Positions 52,433-61,790 of a stretch of DNA of 64,000 nt are shown one piece after another; within the stretch, counting starts at the first letter, position 1; each line of letters opens with the position of its first letter. The position numbers and the translations under genes were made by a program. Below the pieces are notes generated by a model that made no database searches, was not told the origin of the DNA, and saw nothing but the letters and a program-made list of their open reading frames with translations. This DNA is from Berkiella sp964496435. Its GTDB lineage: Bacteria; Pseudomonadota; Gammaproteobacteria; Berkiellales; Berkiellaceae. The stretch lies in assembly GCA_964496435.1 (NCBI GenBank), contig CAZBZP010000016.1, positions 21,674-85,673 on the forward strand, given 5' to 3'.

Positions 52433-55400
52433 ATGTCGACTTTTATCGATCCCGTGTTAGATAGCATTGATGCTTTTATAGCTTGGATAGGTGGAGCACT
52501 AGGGCAAACAACAGATTATTATTGCTCTATTGAAACTGCAGATAGTCGGCACACCCTCGTTGCAAAAGATGGCGCTCTTTTATCTGTCATACGTTTGCAC
52601 GGTGCAACCGAATTGGTAGGACCTGCAGAATTTACCCGTATTCATAAGGGCTTGATAAACACCCTTTCCCCTGCCCTGTCTCGTTCAGGTCATGCTGTTC
52701 AGGTTTATTTTCACTACGACAAAGATACAGTTAAAGAAGAAATACGGGATATCTTCCGCCCAGCGATGGCGACGGCAGATAGACTTAAATTAGATTTACG
52801 CGATCTTTTTGAAGAACGCATTAATCACCTTTCCAAATATTGTGCAAGCGAAGAGTGCTTTTTCGTATTATGGACACGTCCAAACTCCTTAACAAAAACG
52901 CAATTTGAGCAATCTCGCAAAAATAAATTAGAAAGAACTCGTGAAGTTAAACTTCCTTCCATGAAATATGCGCAAAATATCATGGCAGCAGTACCAGAAT
53001 TGCGTGAAGCACACGATGCCTTCGTGCGCAGCGTTGTAAACGATATGCGAGATGTGAATCTCTACGCTGTCATTTTAGATGTTCACCAAGCCGTTTATGA
53101 AATGCGTAAAAGCGTTGATCCAGATTACACAGATCGTGATTGGAAACCTGTGTTGCCCGGGGATAAAATCCCTATGCGTAATTTACAAGATGCAAAGAAA
53201 CGTGATGTATCTGAAATTGTATGGCCTCCTCTGACACCGCAAATTATTCCGCGCGATGGGGAAGTCCTCAATTTAAGAACATGTCGTATTGGTGAAAAAA
53301 TATATTCAACCCACTATATCGACTTGTTCCCACAAGATATCAAACCCTTTTTTGAGTTATTTAAGAAAGCCTTACACTCTCGGCTCCCCTGGCGTATATC
53401 CTTCTTGATTGAAAGCGATGGCATTAAGACATTAGGGATAAAGCCCATATTAGCTTCAATTTTAAGCTTTGCATCTTCACAAAACCCTTTAATTACAGAT
53501 GCATCAGAGCTTTTAACCTATTTAGACAACAGCACTGACTACGCTATCGTGAAGTTTCGTGTTGCCTTATCAACCTGGGCAAATGTGGGTGAGGATAGAC
53601 TCCTTAAAACCCGCGCCGCTGAATTGGGTAAAGCGGTACAAAGTTGGGGCCATTGCGAAATTGCAGAATTTTCAGGCGACAGCTTTGAATCAGCATTAAC
53701 CACATGTATGGGGATCAGCTTAAACAGTATTGCGACAGCTTCTGTGGCCCCCCTTAACGATGTATGTTACATGCTTCCCTTTACACGCCCTGCTTCACCA
53801 TGGGTAACAGGTGCGACACTGCTACGTTCACCTGATGGTAAACCCTGGCCTTATCAACCAGGCTCAACCCAACAAACCACATGGATTGATTTAGTCTACG
53901 CCAGACCAGGTTCGGGTAAATCGGTATTATCTAATTCCATTAATTTAGCATTGTGTTTGCAAGCAGGTATCAATCGATTACCCAGAATATCTGTTATTGA
54001 TATCGGGCCTTCAAGCTCTGGTCTTATCTCATTGATTAAAGAAGCGCTACCAAAAGACCAACAGCATTTAGCGGCTTATCACCGTTTACGTATGACCCCT
54101 AATTATTCTATTAACCCCTTTGATACGCAATTAGGTTGTCGATTCCCTACTCCACAAGAAAGAAGCTTCTTGGTTAATTTTATTACCCTCTTAGCCACAC
54201 CTGTGGGTGAATCTAAATCCTACGATGGCGTCTCCGATATGGCAGGCATGGTGGTAGATGAACTCTATAAGAACTTAACAGATACACAAAATCCAAATAA
54301 ATATACCCGTGAACTTGAACCAGGCGCTGATAAAGCCTTAGATGAAATTGGGTTTACAGCTGATGCGCATACTTCCTGGTGGGAAGTCGTGGATGCACTC
54401 TTTAAAGCAGGCAAAACGCACGAAGCATCTCTCTCACAGCGTTATTGCTCACCCTTAATTTCTGATGCGGTAGCCATCTGCCGTACCAAGGCAGTAGAAG
54501 ACTTATACGGTAAAATTGTGGTGCCAACTGGCGAGCCACTTATTGCTGCTTTTGGTCGTATGTTATCTGCTGCGGTTCGTGAATATCCCATTTTATCACG
54601 TATTACCCAATTCGATTTGGGTGAGGCACGTGTTGTTTCCTTAGATTTAGACGAAGTTGCAAAAACCGGTGGTGATGCTGCCGATAGACAAACCGCTGTG
54701 ATGTACATGTTAGCACGTTATATCTTGGCTAAATCCTACTATCTCACTGAAGAAAACGTAGAGGATTTCCCACCACAATACCGTGACTACCATAGACAAC
54801 GTATTATTCAAATCCGCGAAGATCCCAAGCGCTTAGTGATGGACGAATTCCATCGTACCTCTAAAGCGCAATCTGTTCGTGATCAGGTCGTGGTAGATAT
54901 GCGTGAAGGACGTAAATGGAAGGTACAGGTTGCGCTACTTTCTCAATCTTTAGAAGATTTTGATAACGTGATGGTTGAATTCGCAACAAGTATTTTCATC
55001 ATGGATGCAGGTCCACAACAAGCAGTAGACAAATCAGTTAAAACCTTCGGTTTATCCGATACTGCACGTATCGCTTTGTCTTCTCGCGTGCATGGTCCTC
55101 GCCCAGAAGGTGCAACATTCTTAGCGCAATTTGCAACTAAGCTTGGTATGAATACGCAGTTATGTACCAGTACATTAGGTCCTATTGAATTATGGGCATT
55201 TAACACAACAGCTGAAGATGCTCGTATTCGTAATGCGCTTTATAAGAAAATTGGCTCAGGCGAAACCAGAAAACTACTTGCTATGCTCTACCCCAGTGGC
55301 AGTGCGGCCAAAGTGGTTGAACAGCGTCTTGCTAAGCGTAAAGAAAGCGGACAATCCGTGGATGAAGCAGCTTCCATGGGCGTGATTGATGAAATTATTC

Positions 55401-55468
55401 AAGAAATCATGAACGTTTATGAAGGCACTCAAGCAAGCACTACTGGTAGTACACAATTACCTGTTTAA
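52433..55468 (+). CDS. dotO: Dot/Icm ATPase DotO (IcmB)
   Basis: VirB4-type ATPase, 1011 aa against about 1009 in Legionella. N-terminal domain with DYYCSIETADSRHTLVAKDG; Walker A at about 492-497 (ARPGSGKSVLSNS); Walker B region LVMDEFHRT near 800, preceded by YMLARYILAKSYY; arginine-rich MREGRKWKVQVALLSQSLED. With DotB it forms the cytosolic energy complex. In Legionella icmC, icmD and icmJ lie between icmG and icmB; here dotO follows dotF directly and those three come after the ABC transporter. Confidence 0.96.
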   Translation: MSTFIDPVLDSIDAFIAWIGGALGQTTDYYCSIETADSRHTLVAKDGALLSVIRLHGATELVGPAEFTRIHKGLINTLSPALSRSGHAVQVYFHYDKDTVKEEIRDIFRPAMATADRLKLDLRDLFEERINHLSKYCASEECFFVLWTRPNSLTKTQFEQSRKNKLERTREVKLPSMKYAQNIMAAVPELREAHDAFVRSVVNDMRDVNLYAVILDVHQAVYEMRKSVDPDYTDRDWKPVLPGDKIPMRNLQDAKKRDVSEIVWPPLTPQIIPRDGEVLNLRTCRIGEKIYSTHYIDLFPQDIKPFFELFKKALHSRLPWRISFLIESDGIKTLGIKPILASILSFASSQNPLITDASELLTYLDNSTDYAIVKFRVALSTWANVGEDRLLKTRAAELGKAVQSWGHCEIAEFSGDSFESALTTCMGISLNSIATASVAPLNDVCYMLPFTRPASPWVTGATLLRSPDGKPWPYQPGSTQQTTWIDLVYARPGSGKSVLSNSINLALCLQAGINRLPRISVIDIGPSSSGLISLIKEALPKDQQHLAAYHRLRMTPNYSINPFDTQLGCRFPTPQERSFLVNFITLLATPVGESKSYDGVSDMAGMVVDELYKNLTDTQNPNKYTRELEPGADKALDEIGFTADAHTSWWEVVDALFKAGKTHEASLSQRYCSPLISDAVAICRTKAVEDLYGKIVVPTGEPLIAAFGRMLSAAVREYPILSRITQFDLGEARVVSLDLDEVAKTGGDAADRQTAVMYMLARYILAKSYYLTEENVEDFPPQYRDYHRQRIIQIREDPKRLVMDEFHRTSKAQSVRDQVVVDMREGRKWKVQVALLSQSLEDFDNVMVEFATSIFIMDAGPQQAVDKSVKTFGLSDTARIALSSRVHGPRPEGATFLAQFATKLGMNTQLCTSTLGPIELWAFNTTAEDARIRNALYKKIGSGETRKLLAMLYPSGSAAKVVEQRLAKRKESGQSVDEAASMGVIDEIIQEIMNVYEGTQASTTGSTQLPV

Positions 55469-55478
55469 TCTAAAGCAT

Positions 55479-55510
55479 ACATTCAATGCGCTTTAAAACG
55501 CATTGAATGT
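55479..55510. terminator. Perfect 12-base inverted repeat between converging dotO and ABC genes
   Basis: ACATTCAATGCG-8-CGCATTGAATGT, just after the dotO stop and overlapping the last codons of the minus-strand ABC gene. There is no strong T run, so it may stop transcription from both sides weakly or act as an RNA 3' end. Confidence 0.5.
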
Positions 55511-57261
55511 CTATGCCGCGTTCTTGTCTCTTCTACCCTTCGTAAAGTGCGATGGTTAAATTCAATCTTATTAACCACACCCATATGTGTTGTTTGTGAT
55601 TTTTGTTGATCGCTTCGATGATCAATTAAAAGCATGATTGTTTGCGGCAAATGCTTCCTTAATGAAGCTTCGCAATGGGTACGTAAAGTTGCATCTAGCG
55701 CCGAAAACGGTTCATCCATGAGTAGCAATTTTGGACGACGAACAATAGCCCTGATGATGGCTATTCGCTGACGTTCACCACCACTTAAACATGTGGCCCA
55801 GTCTATCTTTTTATTTCTATCCGCCACGATACTGTTGGAAAGTTGAAATGCCTCTAGCAAACTATCTATTGTATCCATGATCTCTTTTGGAATTTCATTT
55901 TGATCTATCATAACGGGATAGAGAATAGCTTGATAAAGTGTGCCTCTTAAAGGAAAAATAGGGAGTTGAGGAATAATATGAATTTCACTTTCAGCACAAG
56001 GTAAGGTTACATTACCTTTAACATAAGGCCACAGTTTCATTATTGCCTTAATCAGCGTTGATTTTCCAATTCCCGAAGGACCTTGAATCAAATTTATATG
56101 GGCATCATTAAAAACAAAATGCGCCGTATGTAAAATAATATCGTCTTGGTTTTTCGCTATTTCGAAATTGTTTAAACTAAGCGATTTTCCTTGGGTAATT
56201 TCTAATTTGTTTTGAGATGCAATCTTGTCCCATTCATTCACTTGCGATTGTAAATTGGTTAATTTTCCTATAAGCACATCAAGATTTGTAACATCTTCAT
56301 AATTGTCATGCTTCCATGTAAACAAACTCACCACTCGTGTAAAGTAATCACTTAAGGTTAATAAATGATCAACGGACATTTTTTTTGCAATAATTTGCGG
56401 AATACTTAAGACAACACCTATAAAAAATCGCAAATGTTCATTTAATGCCGTGAAACCCGCCAGCCCAGCTTGGGCCTTGGCGATAAAGGTATTGTAGATT
56501 GCGCTTTTTTTGATTATTTTGCTAATTTTATGTCTTTCTCTGGGCAATGCCTTGATTAACTCTATGCCTTCTGCATTTTTATCTAAATGATGCAATTGTG
56601 CTTCTAGTTTATTAAATTGAGCGTGTTGTAGTTCTGTTAAATTTCGAAGACGATGGCCAATGCGGCTGACAAAGAGATTTGATATAACGGCATAGAGTAA
56701 AGCAGCTAATGCCATATATCCTGGAATAACAAATGCAAAGGAAGCAATGGTGAAAGTGAGTGGAACAGAAAGTTGCCATAAACCATAAAGACCTGCGATA
56801 AAAGCAAAAACTGTATTTAAAAGACTATCACCTAATCGTACAGTTAAACGATTTGCTTCTTGGATATCATAACTTAAGGTGCCAGCTGGATTGATGATCT
56901 TTTGTTCAGAGAGAAATTTTGCGCCAAAGTATGCTTTTGTGCTCGTCCATTTATCAACATAGGCATTTGTAACTTCACGATTTAAATTATTTATAATTTT
57001 ATCGCCAGTCCATGAGTTTAAAAATGCGGTTACAAAATAAACCATAACAGCGGCGGCGTATTGTAAAAATGCAATCCCTAAGGCCCAAGGGGTAAAAGTG
57101 CCCATAAGGATCAAGCCAAAAAACTGATTAAAGCAGGCATTGCATATCACAATGAATACAGCTTGGATAATGTTACCTAAAAACAAGATTTTGAGATTAC
57201 GTTTTTGCGCAGCAGATCTAAAAAAGGGACGATAATGACTTACGATCGCTTTTAATGACAC
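55483..57261 (-). CDS. ABC transporter, fused permease-ATPase of the SbmA/YddA (ABCD-like) type
   Basis: The product is 592 aa. The membrane part (about 1-330) has several helices and the motif KIINPAGTLSYDIQEANRLT, like the NPDQRI-ED segment of the SbmA/BacA/YddA and peroxisomal ABCD groups. The ATPase half has Walker A GPSGIGKST, the signature LSGGERQRIAI and Walker B LLLMDEPFSALD, plus HIIPQLPIFPLRGTLYQAIL, typical of this subgroup. It may move peptides, acyl compounds or cofactors; substrate unknown. It splits the Dot/Icm run between dotO and dotE on the opposite strand and is not a known T4BSS part. Confidence 0.85.
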   Translation of the reverse strand: MSLKAIVSHYRPFFRSAAQKRNLKILFLGNIIQAVFIVICNACFNQFFGLILMGTFTPWALGIAFLQYAAAVMVYFVTAFLNSWTGDKIINNLNREVTNAYVDKWTSTKAYFGAKFLSEQKIINPAGTLSYDIQEANRLTVRLGDSLLNTVFAFIAGLYGLWQLSVPLTFTIASFAFVIPGYMALAALLYAVISNLFVSRIGHRLRNLTELQHAQFNKLEAQLHHLDKNAEGIELIKALPRERHKISKIIKKSAIYNTFIAKAQAGLAGFTALNEHLRFFIGVVLSIPQIIAKKMSVDHLLTLSDYFTRVVSLFTWKHDNYEDVTNLDVLIGKLTNLQSQVNEWDKIASQNKLEITQGKSLSLNNFEIAKNQDDIILHTAHFVFNDAHINLIQGPSGIGKSTLIKAIMKLWPYVKGNVTLPCAESEIHIIPQLPIFPLRGTLYQAILYPVMIDQNEIPKEIMDTIDSLLEAFQLSNSIVADRNKKIDWATCLSGGERQRIAIIRAIVRRPKLLLMDEPFSALDATLRTHCEASLRKHLPQTIMLLIDHRSDQQKSQTTHMGVVNKIEFNHRTLRRVEETRTRHRHSMRFKAH

Positions 57262-57693
57262 AACATTAACTACTTATAGTTGTTATTTGCAAGAAAGCTA
57301 CCATATGAATGTTAAACAAGAATGTCAACTTATTTGTTTTAAGCTTGTCATCACAAGTCATAGCAATTAGAATCACCGTTTCTGTGCGTATTCACCTTTT
57401 ACAAGGCTACACACCCTGCTCTTCAAACAGCATGCGTTCTATCACCAAAGGTATCTTCAATAAAATTAAAATATTCTCAGAACTAATTTTCAAATAGTGA
57501 CGTCATACATATAGAGAGCCGGGAACTTCTTAGAAAATGACAGGTCTAAAAAACAGGAATTATAAAGTTAAAAATAACAGTGATCTCAGTATTTATTTCC
57601 AAATAGTTCCCATAAGGCTGATATTTAATAAAGTTTGGTGATAAACTTATTTAAATAATGAAGCAGTAAATAGAAATTTGAGGAAAAATTTCA
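57262..57693. other. Intergenic region ABC transporter / dotE (432 bases)
   Basis: Divergent, AT-rich, no convincing gene; a 62-codon open frame at 57309-57497 has no ribosome site. Must contain promoters for dotE-dotN-dotP and the ABC gene, but I cannot place them. Confidence 0.5.
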
Positions 57694-58251
57694 ATGAGCG
57701 CAAGTTCATTTAGTATAGATACAGCGATAACCAATCTATCGAATGCTTTTAGTAGCATAGAACATCTCATTGTCGCCGTAACATATATTATCGGTTTAGC
57801 ACTGATAATACGTGGTGTGATGATGTATCGTATTTTTGCTAACCAAACCTTTGGTTCTGCACAGCGCGGTGAAATTGCAGGCCCCATGGTACACCTGGTA
57901 GTGGGTGCTTTATTACTTTATATACCCAGCACTTTAACCTCTTCCTTAACAACTATTTTTGGTACATCCGAAGTGGGTCAAGCTGGGGCACTCATCGGAT
58001 ATGAAACTTTATCCAGTAGTGAGCAATGGCAAAAGCTTACCAATGTCGTTATTCAATACATGAGTCTTATTGGACTCATCGCCTTTGTGAGAGGCTGGGT
58101 GATTCTATCTAAAATGGGCCATTCGGGAAGTCAACCGGGTAGTATTGGTAAAGGCTTGGTACATGTTATTGGCGGTATTTTATTAATCAATATTGTCGAT
58201 ACAGTTAATATTCTAGGATGTACTTTTGGCTATACAGGTGGCGGATGTTAA
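57694..58251 (+). CDS. dotE: Dot/Icm inner-membrane protein DotE (IcmC)
   Basis: The product is 185 aa, against about 194 in Legionella, with around four hydrophobic segments (LIVAVTYIIGLALIIRGVMM; VHLVVGALLLYIPSTLTSSL; MSLIGLIAFVRGWVIL; VHVIGGILLINIVDTVNILG). It is paralogous in style to DotP and DotV; location first in a dotE-dotN-dotP run, the Legionella icmC-icmD-icmJ group in altered order. Ribosome site GAGGAA. Confidence 0.9.
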   Translation: MSASSFSIDTAITNLSNAFSSIEHLIVAVTYIIGLALIIRGVMMYRIFANQTFGSAQRGEIAGPMVHLVVGALLLYIPSTLTSSLTTIFGTSEVGQAGALIGYETLSSSEQWQKLTNVVIQYMSLIGLIAFVRGWVILSKMGHSGSQPGSIGKGLVHVIGGILLINIVDTVNILGCTFGYTGGGC

Positions 58252-58293
58252 CCTCACTTTGTATAACTATTTATATTATATGAGGTAGAAGCT

Positions 58294-58908
58294 GTGGAAC
58301 TATTACCAGTAACCATCAGCGCACAACGCGGTTCGTGGAGGTTATATAATGCACGAAAGCGTAATAATAAATTTTTAGAAATTAAAAAGCGTGTTCTGCA
58401 AAGAGACAATTATACCTGTCGCTATTGCGGTTTTTTTGCAAAAGAATTTCAAGAAATTGTTAATATAGATAATAATTATCGAAATAATGACATCAACAAC
58501 CTTGCAACAGCATGTTGTTTTTGTGCACAATGTTTTTTTCTAGATGCCGTTGGACTTGATGCAAACACAGGTGGTTCAATAATCCACTTGCCTGAGATCA
58601 GTCAATCAGATTTAAATAATTTCTGTCGTGTATTATATTGCTCCATGGACAAAGAATCCGCTTACAAAGGAAAACTGCAATCGGTTTATATGAGCTTTAA
58701 AGACAGAAGTAAAGAAGTGGTAAACTGCTTTGGACCTGATTCAAGTGACCCAAGAGTATTTGGGCAAGGGCTTTTAGATGCCAGCTTAAGCAAAGATCAA
58801 CTTAATCATGATGTCCTAAAACACTTAAGATTGCTGCCATCTAAAAAAGCTTTTACTGTTCAAATAGATTATTGGAAAAAAACGGTTTTTGCAAAAGTAC
58901 CATTATGA
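58294..58908 (+). CDS. dotN: Dot/Icm coupling-complex protein DotN (IcmJ)
   Basis: A cytosolic zinc protein that binds the DotL C-terminus. The product is 204 aa, against about 208 in Legionella. GTG start behind GAGG. An HNH-like zinc site is visible: VLQRDNYTCRYCGFFAKEFQ (Cys42, Cys45) and ATACCFCAQCFFLDAVG (Cys77, Cys80). The rest follows the family (GSIIHLPEISQSDLNNFCRV; LLPSKKAF). It completes DotL/M/N with IcmS/IcmW in this window. Confidence 0.95.
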   Translation: MELLPVTISAQRGSWRLYNARKRNNKFLEIKKRVLQRDNYTCRYCGFFAKEFQEIVNIDNNYRNNDINNLATACCFCAQCFFLDAVGLDANTGGSIIHLPEISQSDLNNFCRVLYCSMDKESAYKGKLQSVYMSFKDRSKEVVNCFGPDSSDPRVFGQGLLDASLSKDQLNHDVLKHLRLLPSKKAFTVQIDYWKKTVFAKVPL

Positions 58909-58943
58909 TTTTATTGTATCGTTGTATGTGATAGGAGATAGCT

Positions 58944-59384
58944 ATGAGTAAATATATAAGTGAAGTGAGATCTACATCAACGCTTAAGCCTTTGTTGAGC
59001 TTGTGTGGATATTTTGGTTTATTACTAGCATTGTACTGTGTTTCAGGTTTCGTACTTGCTGGCGGCGGCGGTAGTGGCGGTGGCGACTTAGGTGCTGTTG
59101 CAGACAATATCACCGGCACGATGACCAGCGTTGCGAAATTAATCACAGCAGCAAGCTATGTAGCGGGGATTGGTTTTGCTTTAATGGGTATGTTAAAGTT
59201 CAAAGCGCATAAAGATCAACCTGCACAAGTACCACTTAGCCAACCAATCGTATTATTGGCTATCGCAGCAGGCTTAGTGTTCCTACCCAGCCTTGTCACC
59301 ACAGCAGGTTCGACAGTGTTTGGTAGCGGTAAGCAAAATGCTTCGTCAACAGGTACTGGTGTAACCGGGGTAGGCGGTAGCTAA
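58944..59384 (+). CDS. dotP: Dot/Icm protein DotP (IcmD)
   Basis: The product is 146 aa, against about 132 in Legionella. Hydrophobic start (LSLCGYFGLLLALYCVSGFV), Gly-rich link (AGGGGSGGGDLGAVADNITG), then helices with LITAASYVAGIGFALMGMLK and PIVLLAIAAGLVFLPSLVTT, matching IcmD. Inner membrane, function in the channel not defined. Ribosome site AGGAG. Last Dot/Icm gene of the run, followed by a strong terminator. Confidence 0.93.
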   Translation: MSKYISEVRSTSTLKPLLSLCGYFGLLLALYCVSGFVLAGGGGSGGGDLGAVADNITGTMTSVAKLITAASYVAGIGFALMGMLKFKAHKDQPAQVPLSQPIVLLAIAAGLVFLPSLVTTAGSTVFGSGKQNASSTGTGVTGVGGS

Positions 59385-59451
59385 TTTAGCTCAATTAACG
59401 CGCTTTTATAAGCGTGCTATTGAATTAGCCATCTCCAATGTTGACCGATTA

Positions 59452-59478
59452 AAAACGGCCCTAAGGGCCGTTTTTTTT
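59452..59478. terminator. Strong bidirectional intrinsic terminator
   Basis: CGGCCC-TAA-GGGCCG (59456-59470) with A run on the left and eight T on the right. Serves dotP (plus) and the CE-protease gene (minus), whose stop codon overlaps the T run. Confidence 0.92.
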
Positions 59479-61588
59479 ATTTATGAAGCGCTAATAGTTT
59501 GGATTGACTACGCGTAATACGTCTATCATCCTTAGGCCCTGCATTTCCAGCGTCCGCTCTACTGTCGCCTGCCCCCAATGTGGGCGTAATCAATATAGGC
59601 GCAGCTGTGCTACTTTCATTTGCCGCAGCAGTGGCAGGCAATGCTGGAATAGCAGCGATTGTCTCTTCTAATTGGCGACGACATGCTGCTAATTTATCTT
59701 CAATTTCAGTGCCAATAGCTGCGCCAGTATGTGCTGTTGGCAAGAGCTCAGGGATCTCTTCTTCATCGTAATATTGCTGTCTTTGCTGGTTATAGGAATC
59801 TTCATCCGTGAGAAGATTTGAAAGAAAGTAGCTCACAGCACCACCAGCTGCAAATGCGCTAACAATCCCGCCACCAACCATAAATGAAAGACCCAAGTTG
59901 GCCACTAAGAACCCACCTATCGCCAAAAGCAGAGAGCCCATCACAGGTATACCTAGTAAAAATGCCAGACATCCCAAAGGAAGGGCTAGCGCCAGCGTTT
60001 GCCAATTTTGAGCAGCTATCCAATTGCTTAGACTATTTAAACCAAGACGGGAAAGTATGGATTGATTTCTTCTTTCTATAACACCCACTTGCGTGCTGAG
60101 ATCTGCAGCAACGGTTCTAAACATATCGACACGGCCTTGGAGCCTGTTATATTTAGCCACTTCTTCTGCCGTTTTATCCTGCTTTTGCTCAAGTACTTGT
60201 AATTGAGTTAGCGCTTGATTGAATAAGCTCATACACTCGTTAAATAAATTTCTGGATTGCATGTCTGGAAATGGTATTTCTGCTGTGTTTTGCTTTGGAT
60301 TTTCACCTTTGCATTCTGCCAAACCACTTTCTAATTGGTTTTTAACTTCCCATAATAATGCGTTTAGCATGCCAATTTGCTGTGACTGCACACTAGCGCG
60401 CGCAAAATTTTCCTGTTGCTGTTTCAAACGGCCAGTCAAGTGTGCACTGGAAGAAACGTTAATACCAAATTCTCGGAGTTTTAAACTGATGACATAACGA
60501 AGAGAATCCATTATTTGATGATAATTGTCATAGCGCAAATTATCCAACAAACGCTCTGGATTGTTTGCATTTTCGTTTGCAATATCAATTGCTTTAAAGC
60601 AAGCGAAAATACCGCAGTTATAACCATCATAACGTTGATCACGTTGAGAAACGCACTGATATCGAGGCTCAAAACCAAGCCCTGCGCAATAGGATATTAG
60701 TTGCGATTTGAGCGTTTCTCTTAAATCCGAGCCCATGGAATCATAATGCTTAATAATTGCTATTTTTTTGTCGCCCTCTTTTTCAAATTTGACAACCGAA
60801 ACAGCAAAGTGGGAGTTATTAAAATTAAAGGGGATAATAAATTGCGTACATTCATCTATAGACAAATCTTTTTTGTAAGGATTGCCCAAGAAATTTTCTT
60901 TACTCTCTCCGAGTGCTTCCAAATACAGCTCAAAGGCCTTTTCTTCGCTTAAATTATTTTTTTCTAATATTTCTTTTGCCTTTGCATACCTTTGTCTCTC
61001 GGCTTCATTTCTTCTTTTTTCTTCATTATTTCTCAGCACTTTTCCTCTTTCGGTTAAAGTGCTTAAGGAAGGTAATGGCGGCTCATCTAAAATGGTGTCG
61101 CCGTTGGCAGTTACCCTTGTTGCCAAGCCTGCATCTTTAATAAGTTTGGTGGTAACACGGCTTTCCAATAACTCTTTCATGCGATTGAGATTATAAGGAG
61201 GGAAAACACCAACGTTATCGCGTAAATGCTGACGTTCTGCCACTAAAATAGGGATAGCCCCATAAACATGTTGCCATTCAAGCCAATTGTTTACATCCAT
61301 TGTGTCCGGCATTTCTGTGCCATCACGTCTAGCACCCTTTTCTATGCCCTCATTAGTAACAATGGGACCATTTGGCGCGTAGAACACAATTTGTCTTTTA
61401 AGAGAAGCTTCAATTGCCTCTTTTAACTCATCTCTATTGATGATTTCGTTGGGTTTTAAGGGAGCTGGCATTTTGGGGGTTGCTGTAGGCTGGCTTGCTG
61501 TTGGATTTAGCTTACGTATCGCTGCTTTAGGCAGCGTTTTGCCTTTCCTTGCTGCAGTCTGGTTTTGTCTATTGTTTTGGCGCGCCAT
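59477..61588 (-). CDS. CE-clan cysteine protease (Ulp1/YopJ-like) with membrane segments (703 aa), candidate effector
   Basis: Start behind AGAGG. The catalytic pattern of CE-clan proteases is visible: His260 (NNSHFAVSVVKF), Asp283 (KHYDSMG), Gln315 or Gln318 and Cys325 (SQRDQRYDGYNCGIFACF). This group includes SUMO/NEDD8/ubiquitin proteases and YopJ-type acetyltransferases; bacterial members such as ChlaDUB are effectors. A helical region follows (about 380-510), then hydrophobic hairpins (about 530-595: LALALPLGCLAFLLGIPVMG) and an acidic, Ala/Pro/Thr-rich tail ending SQSKLLALHK. No signal peptide. Disordered Gln/Arg/Lys-rich start. Likely delivered by Dot/Icm and bound to a host membrane; substrate unknown. 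Confidence 0.82.
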   Translation of the reverse strand: MARQNNRQNQTAARKGKTLPKAAIRKLNPTASQPTATPKMPAPLKPNEIINRDELKEAIEASLKRQIVFYAPNGPIVTNEGIEKGARRDGTEMPDTMDVNNWLEWQHVYGAIPILVAERQHLRDNVGVFPPYNLNRMKELLESRVTTKLIKDAGLATRVTANGDTILDEPPLPSLSTLTERGKVLRNNEEKRRNEAERQRYAKAKEILEKNNLSEEKAFELYLEALGESKENFLGNPYKKDLSIDECTQFIIPFNFNNSHFAVSVVKFEKEGDKKIAIIKHYDSMGSDLRETLKSQLISYCAGLGFEPRYQCVSQRDQRYDGYNCGIFACFKAIDIANENANNPERLLDNLRYDNYHQIMDSLRYVISLKLREFGINVSSSAHLTGRLKQQQENFARASVQSQQIGMLNALLWEVKNQLESGLAECKGENPKQNTAEIPFPDMQSRNLFNECMSLFNQALTQLQVLEQKQDKTAEEVAKYNRLQGRVDMFRTVAADLSTQVGVIERRNQSILSRLGLNSLSNWIAAQNWQTLALALPLGCLAFLLGIPVMGSLLLAIGGFLVANLGLSFMVGGGIVSAFAAGGAVSYFLSNLLTDEDSYNQQRQQYYDEEEIPELLPTAHTGAAIGTEIEDKLAACRRQLEETIAAIPALPATAAANESSTAAPILITPTLGAGDSRADAGNAGPKDDRRITRSQSKLLALHK

Positions 61589-61790
61589 GGAAAACCTCTT
61601 ACACTACTTTCACATAGTCAAATAAATTAGCCCATTATACCCAGTCTATTTAAAATAGAAAGCGCTCTAACCGATATCCTAGAAATTAAGTTTGTTAACT
61701 TATTTACGGATAAGGTTGAGCTTACCCTATCTAGCGCGCATTACTAAAATAAACGTATACTTTGCTTAGACTTTTAAGAGAAATACCATC

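Noticed and set aside
57309..57497. 62-codon open frame between the ABC gene and dotE
   Set aside because: No ribosome site and composition like intergenic DNA.
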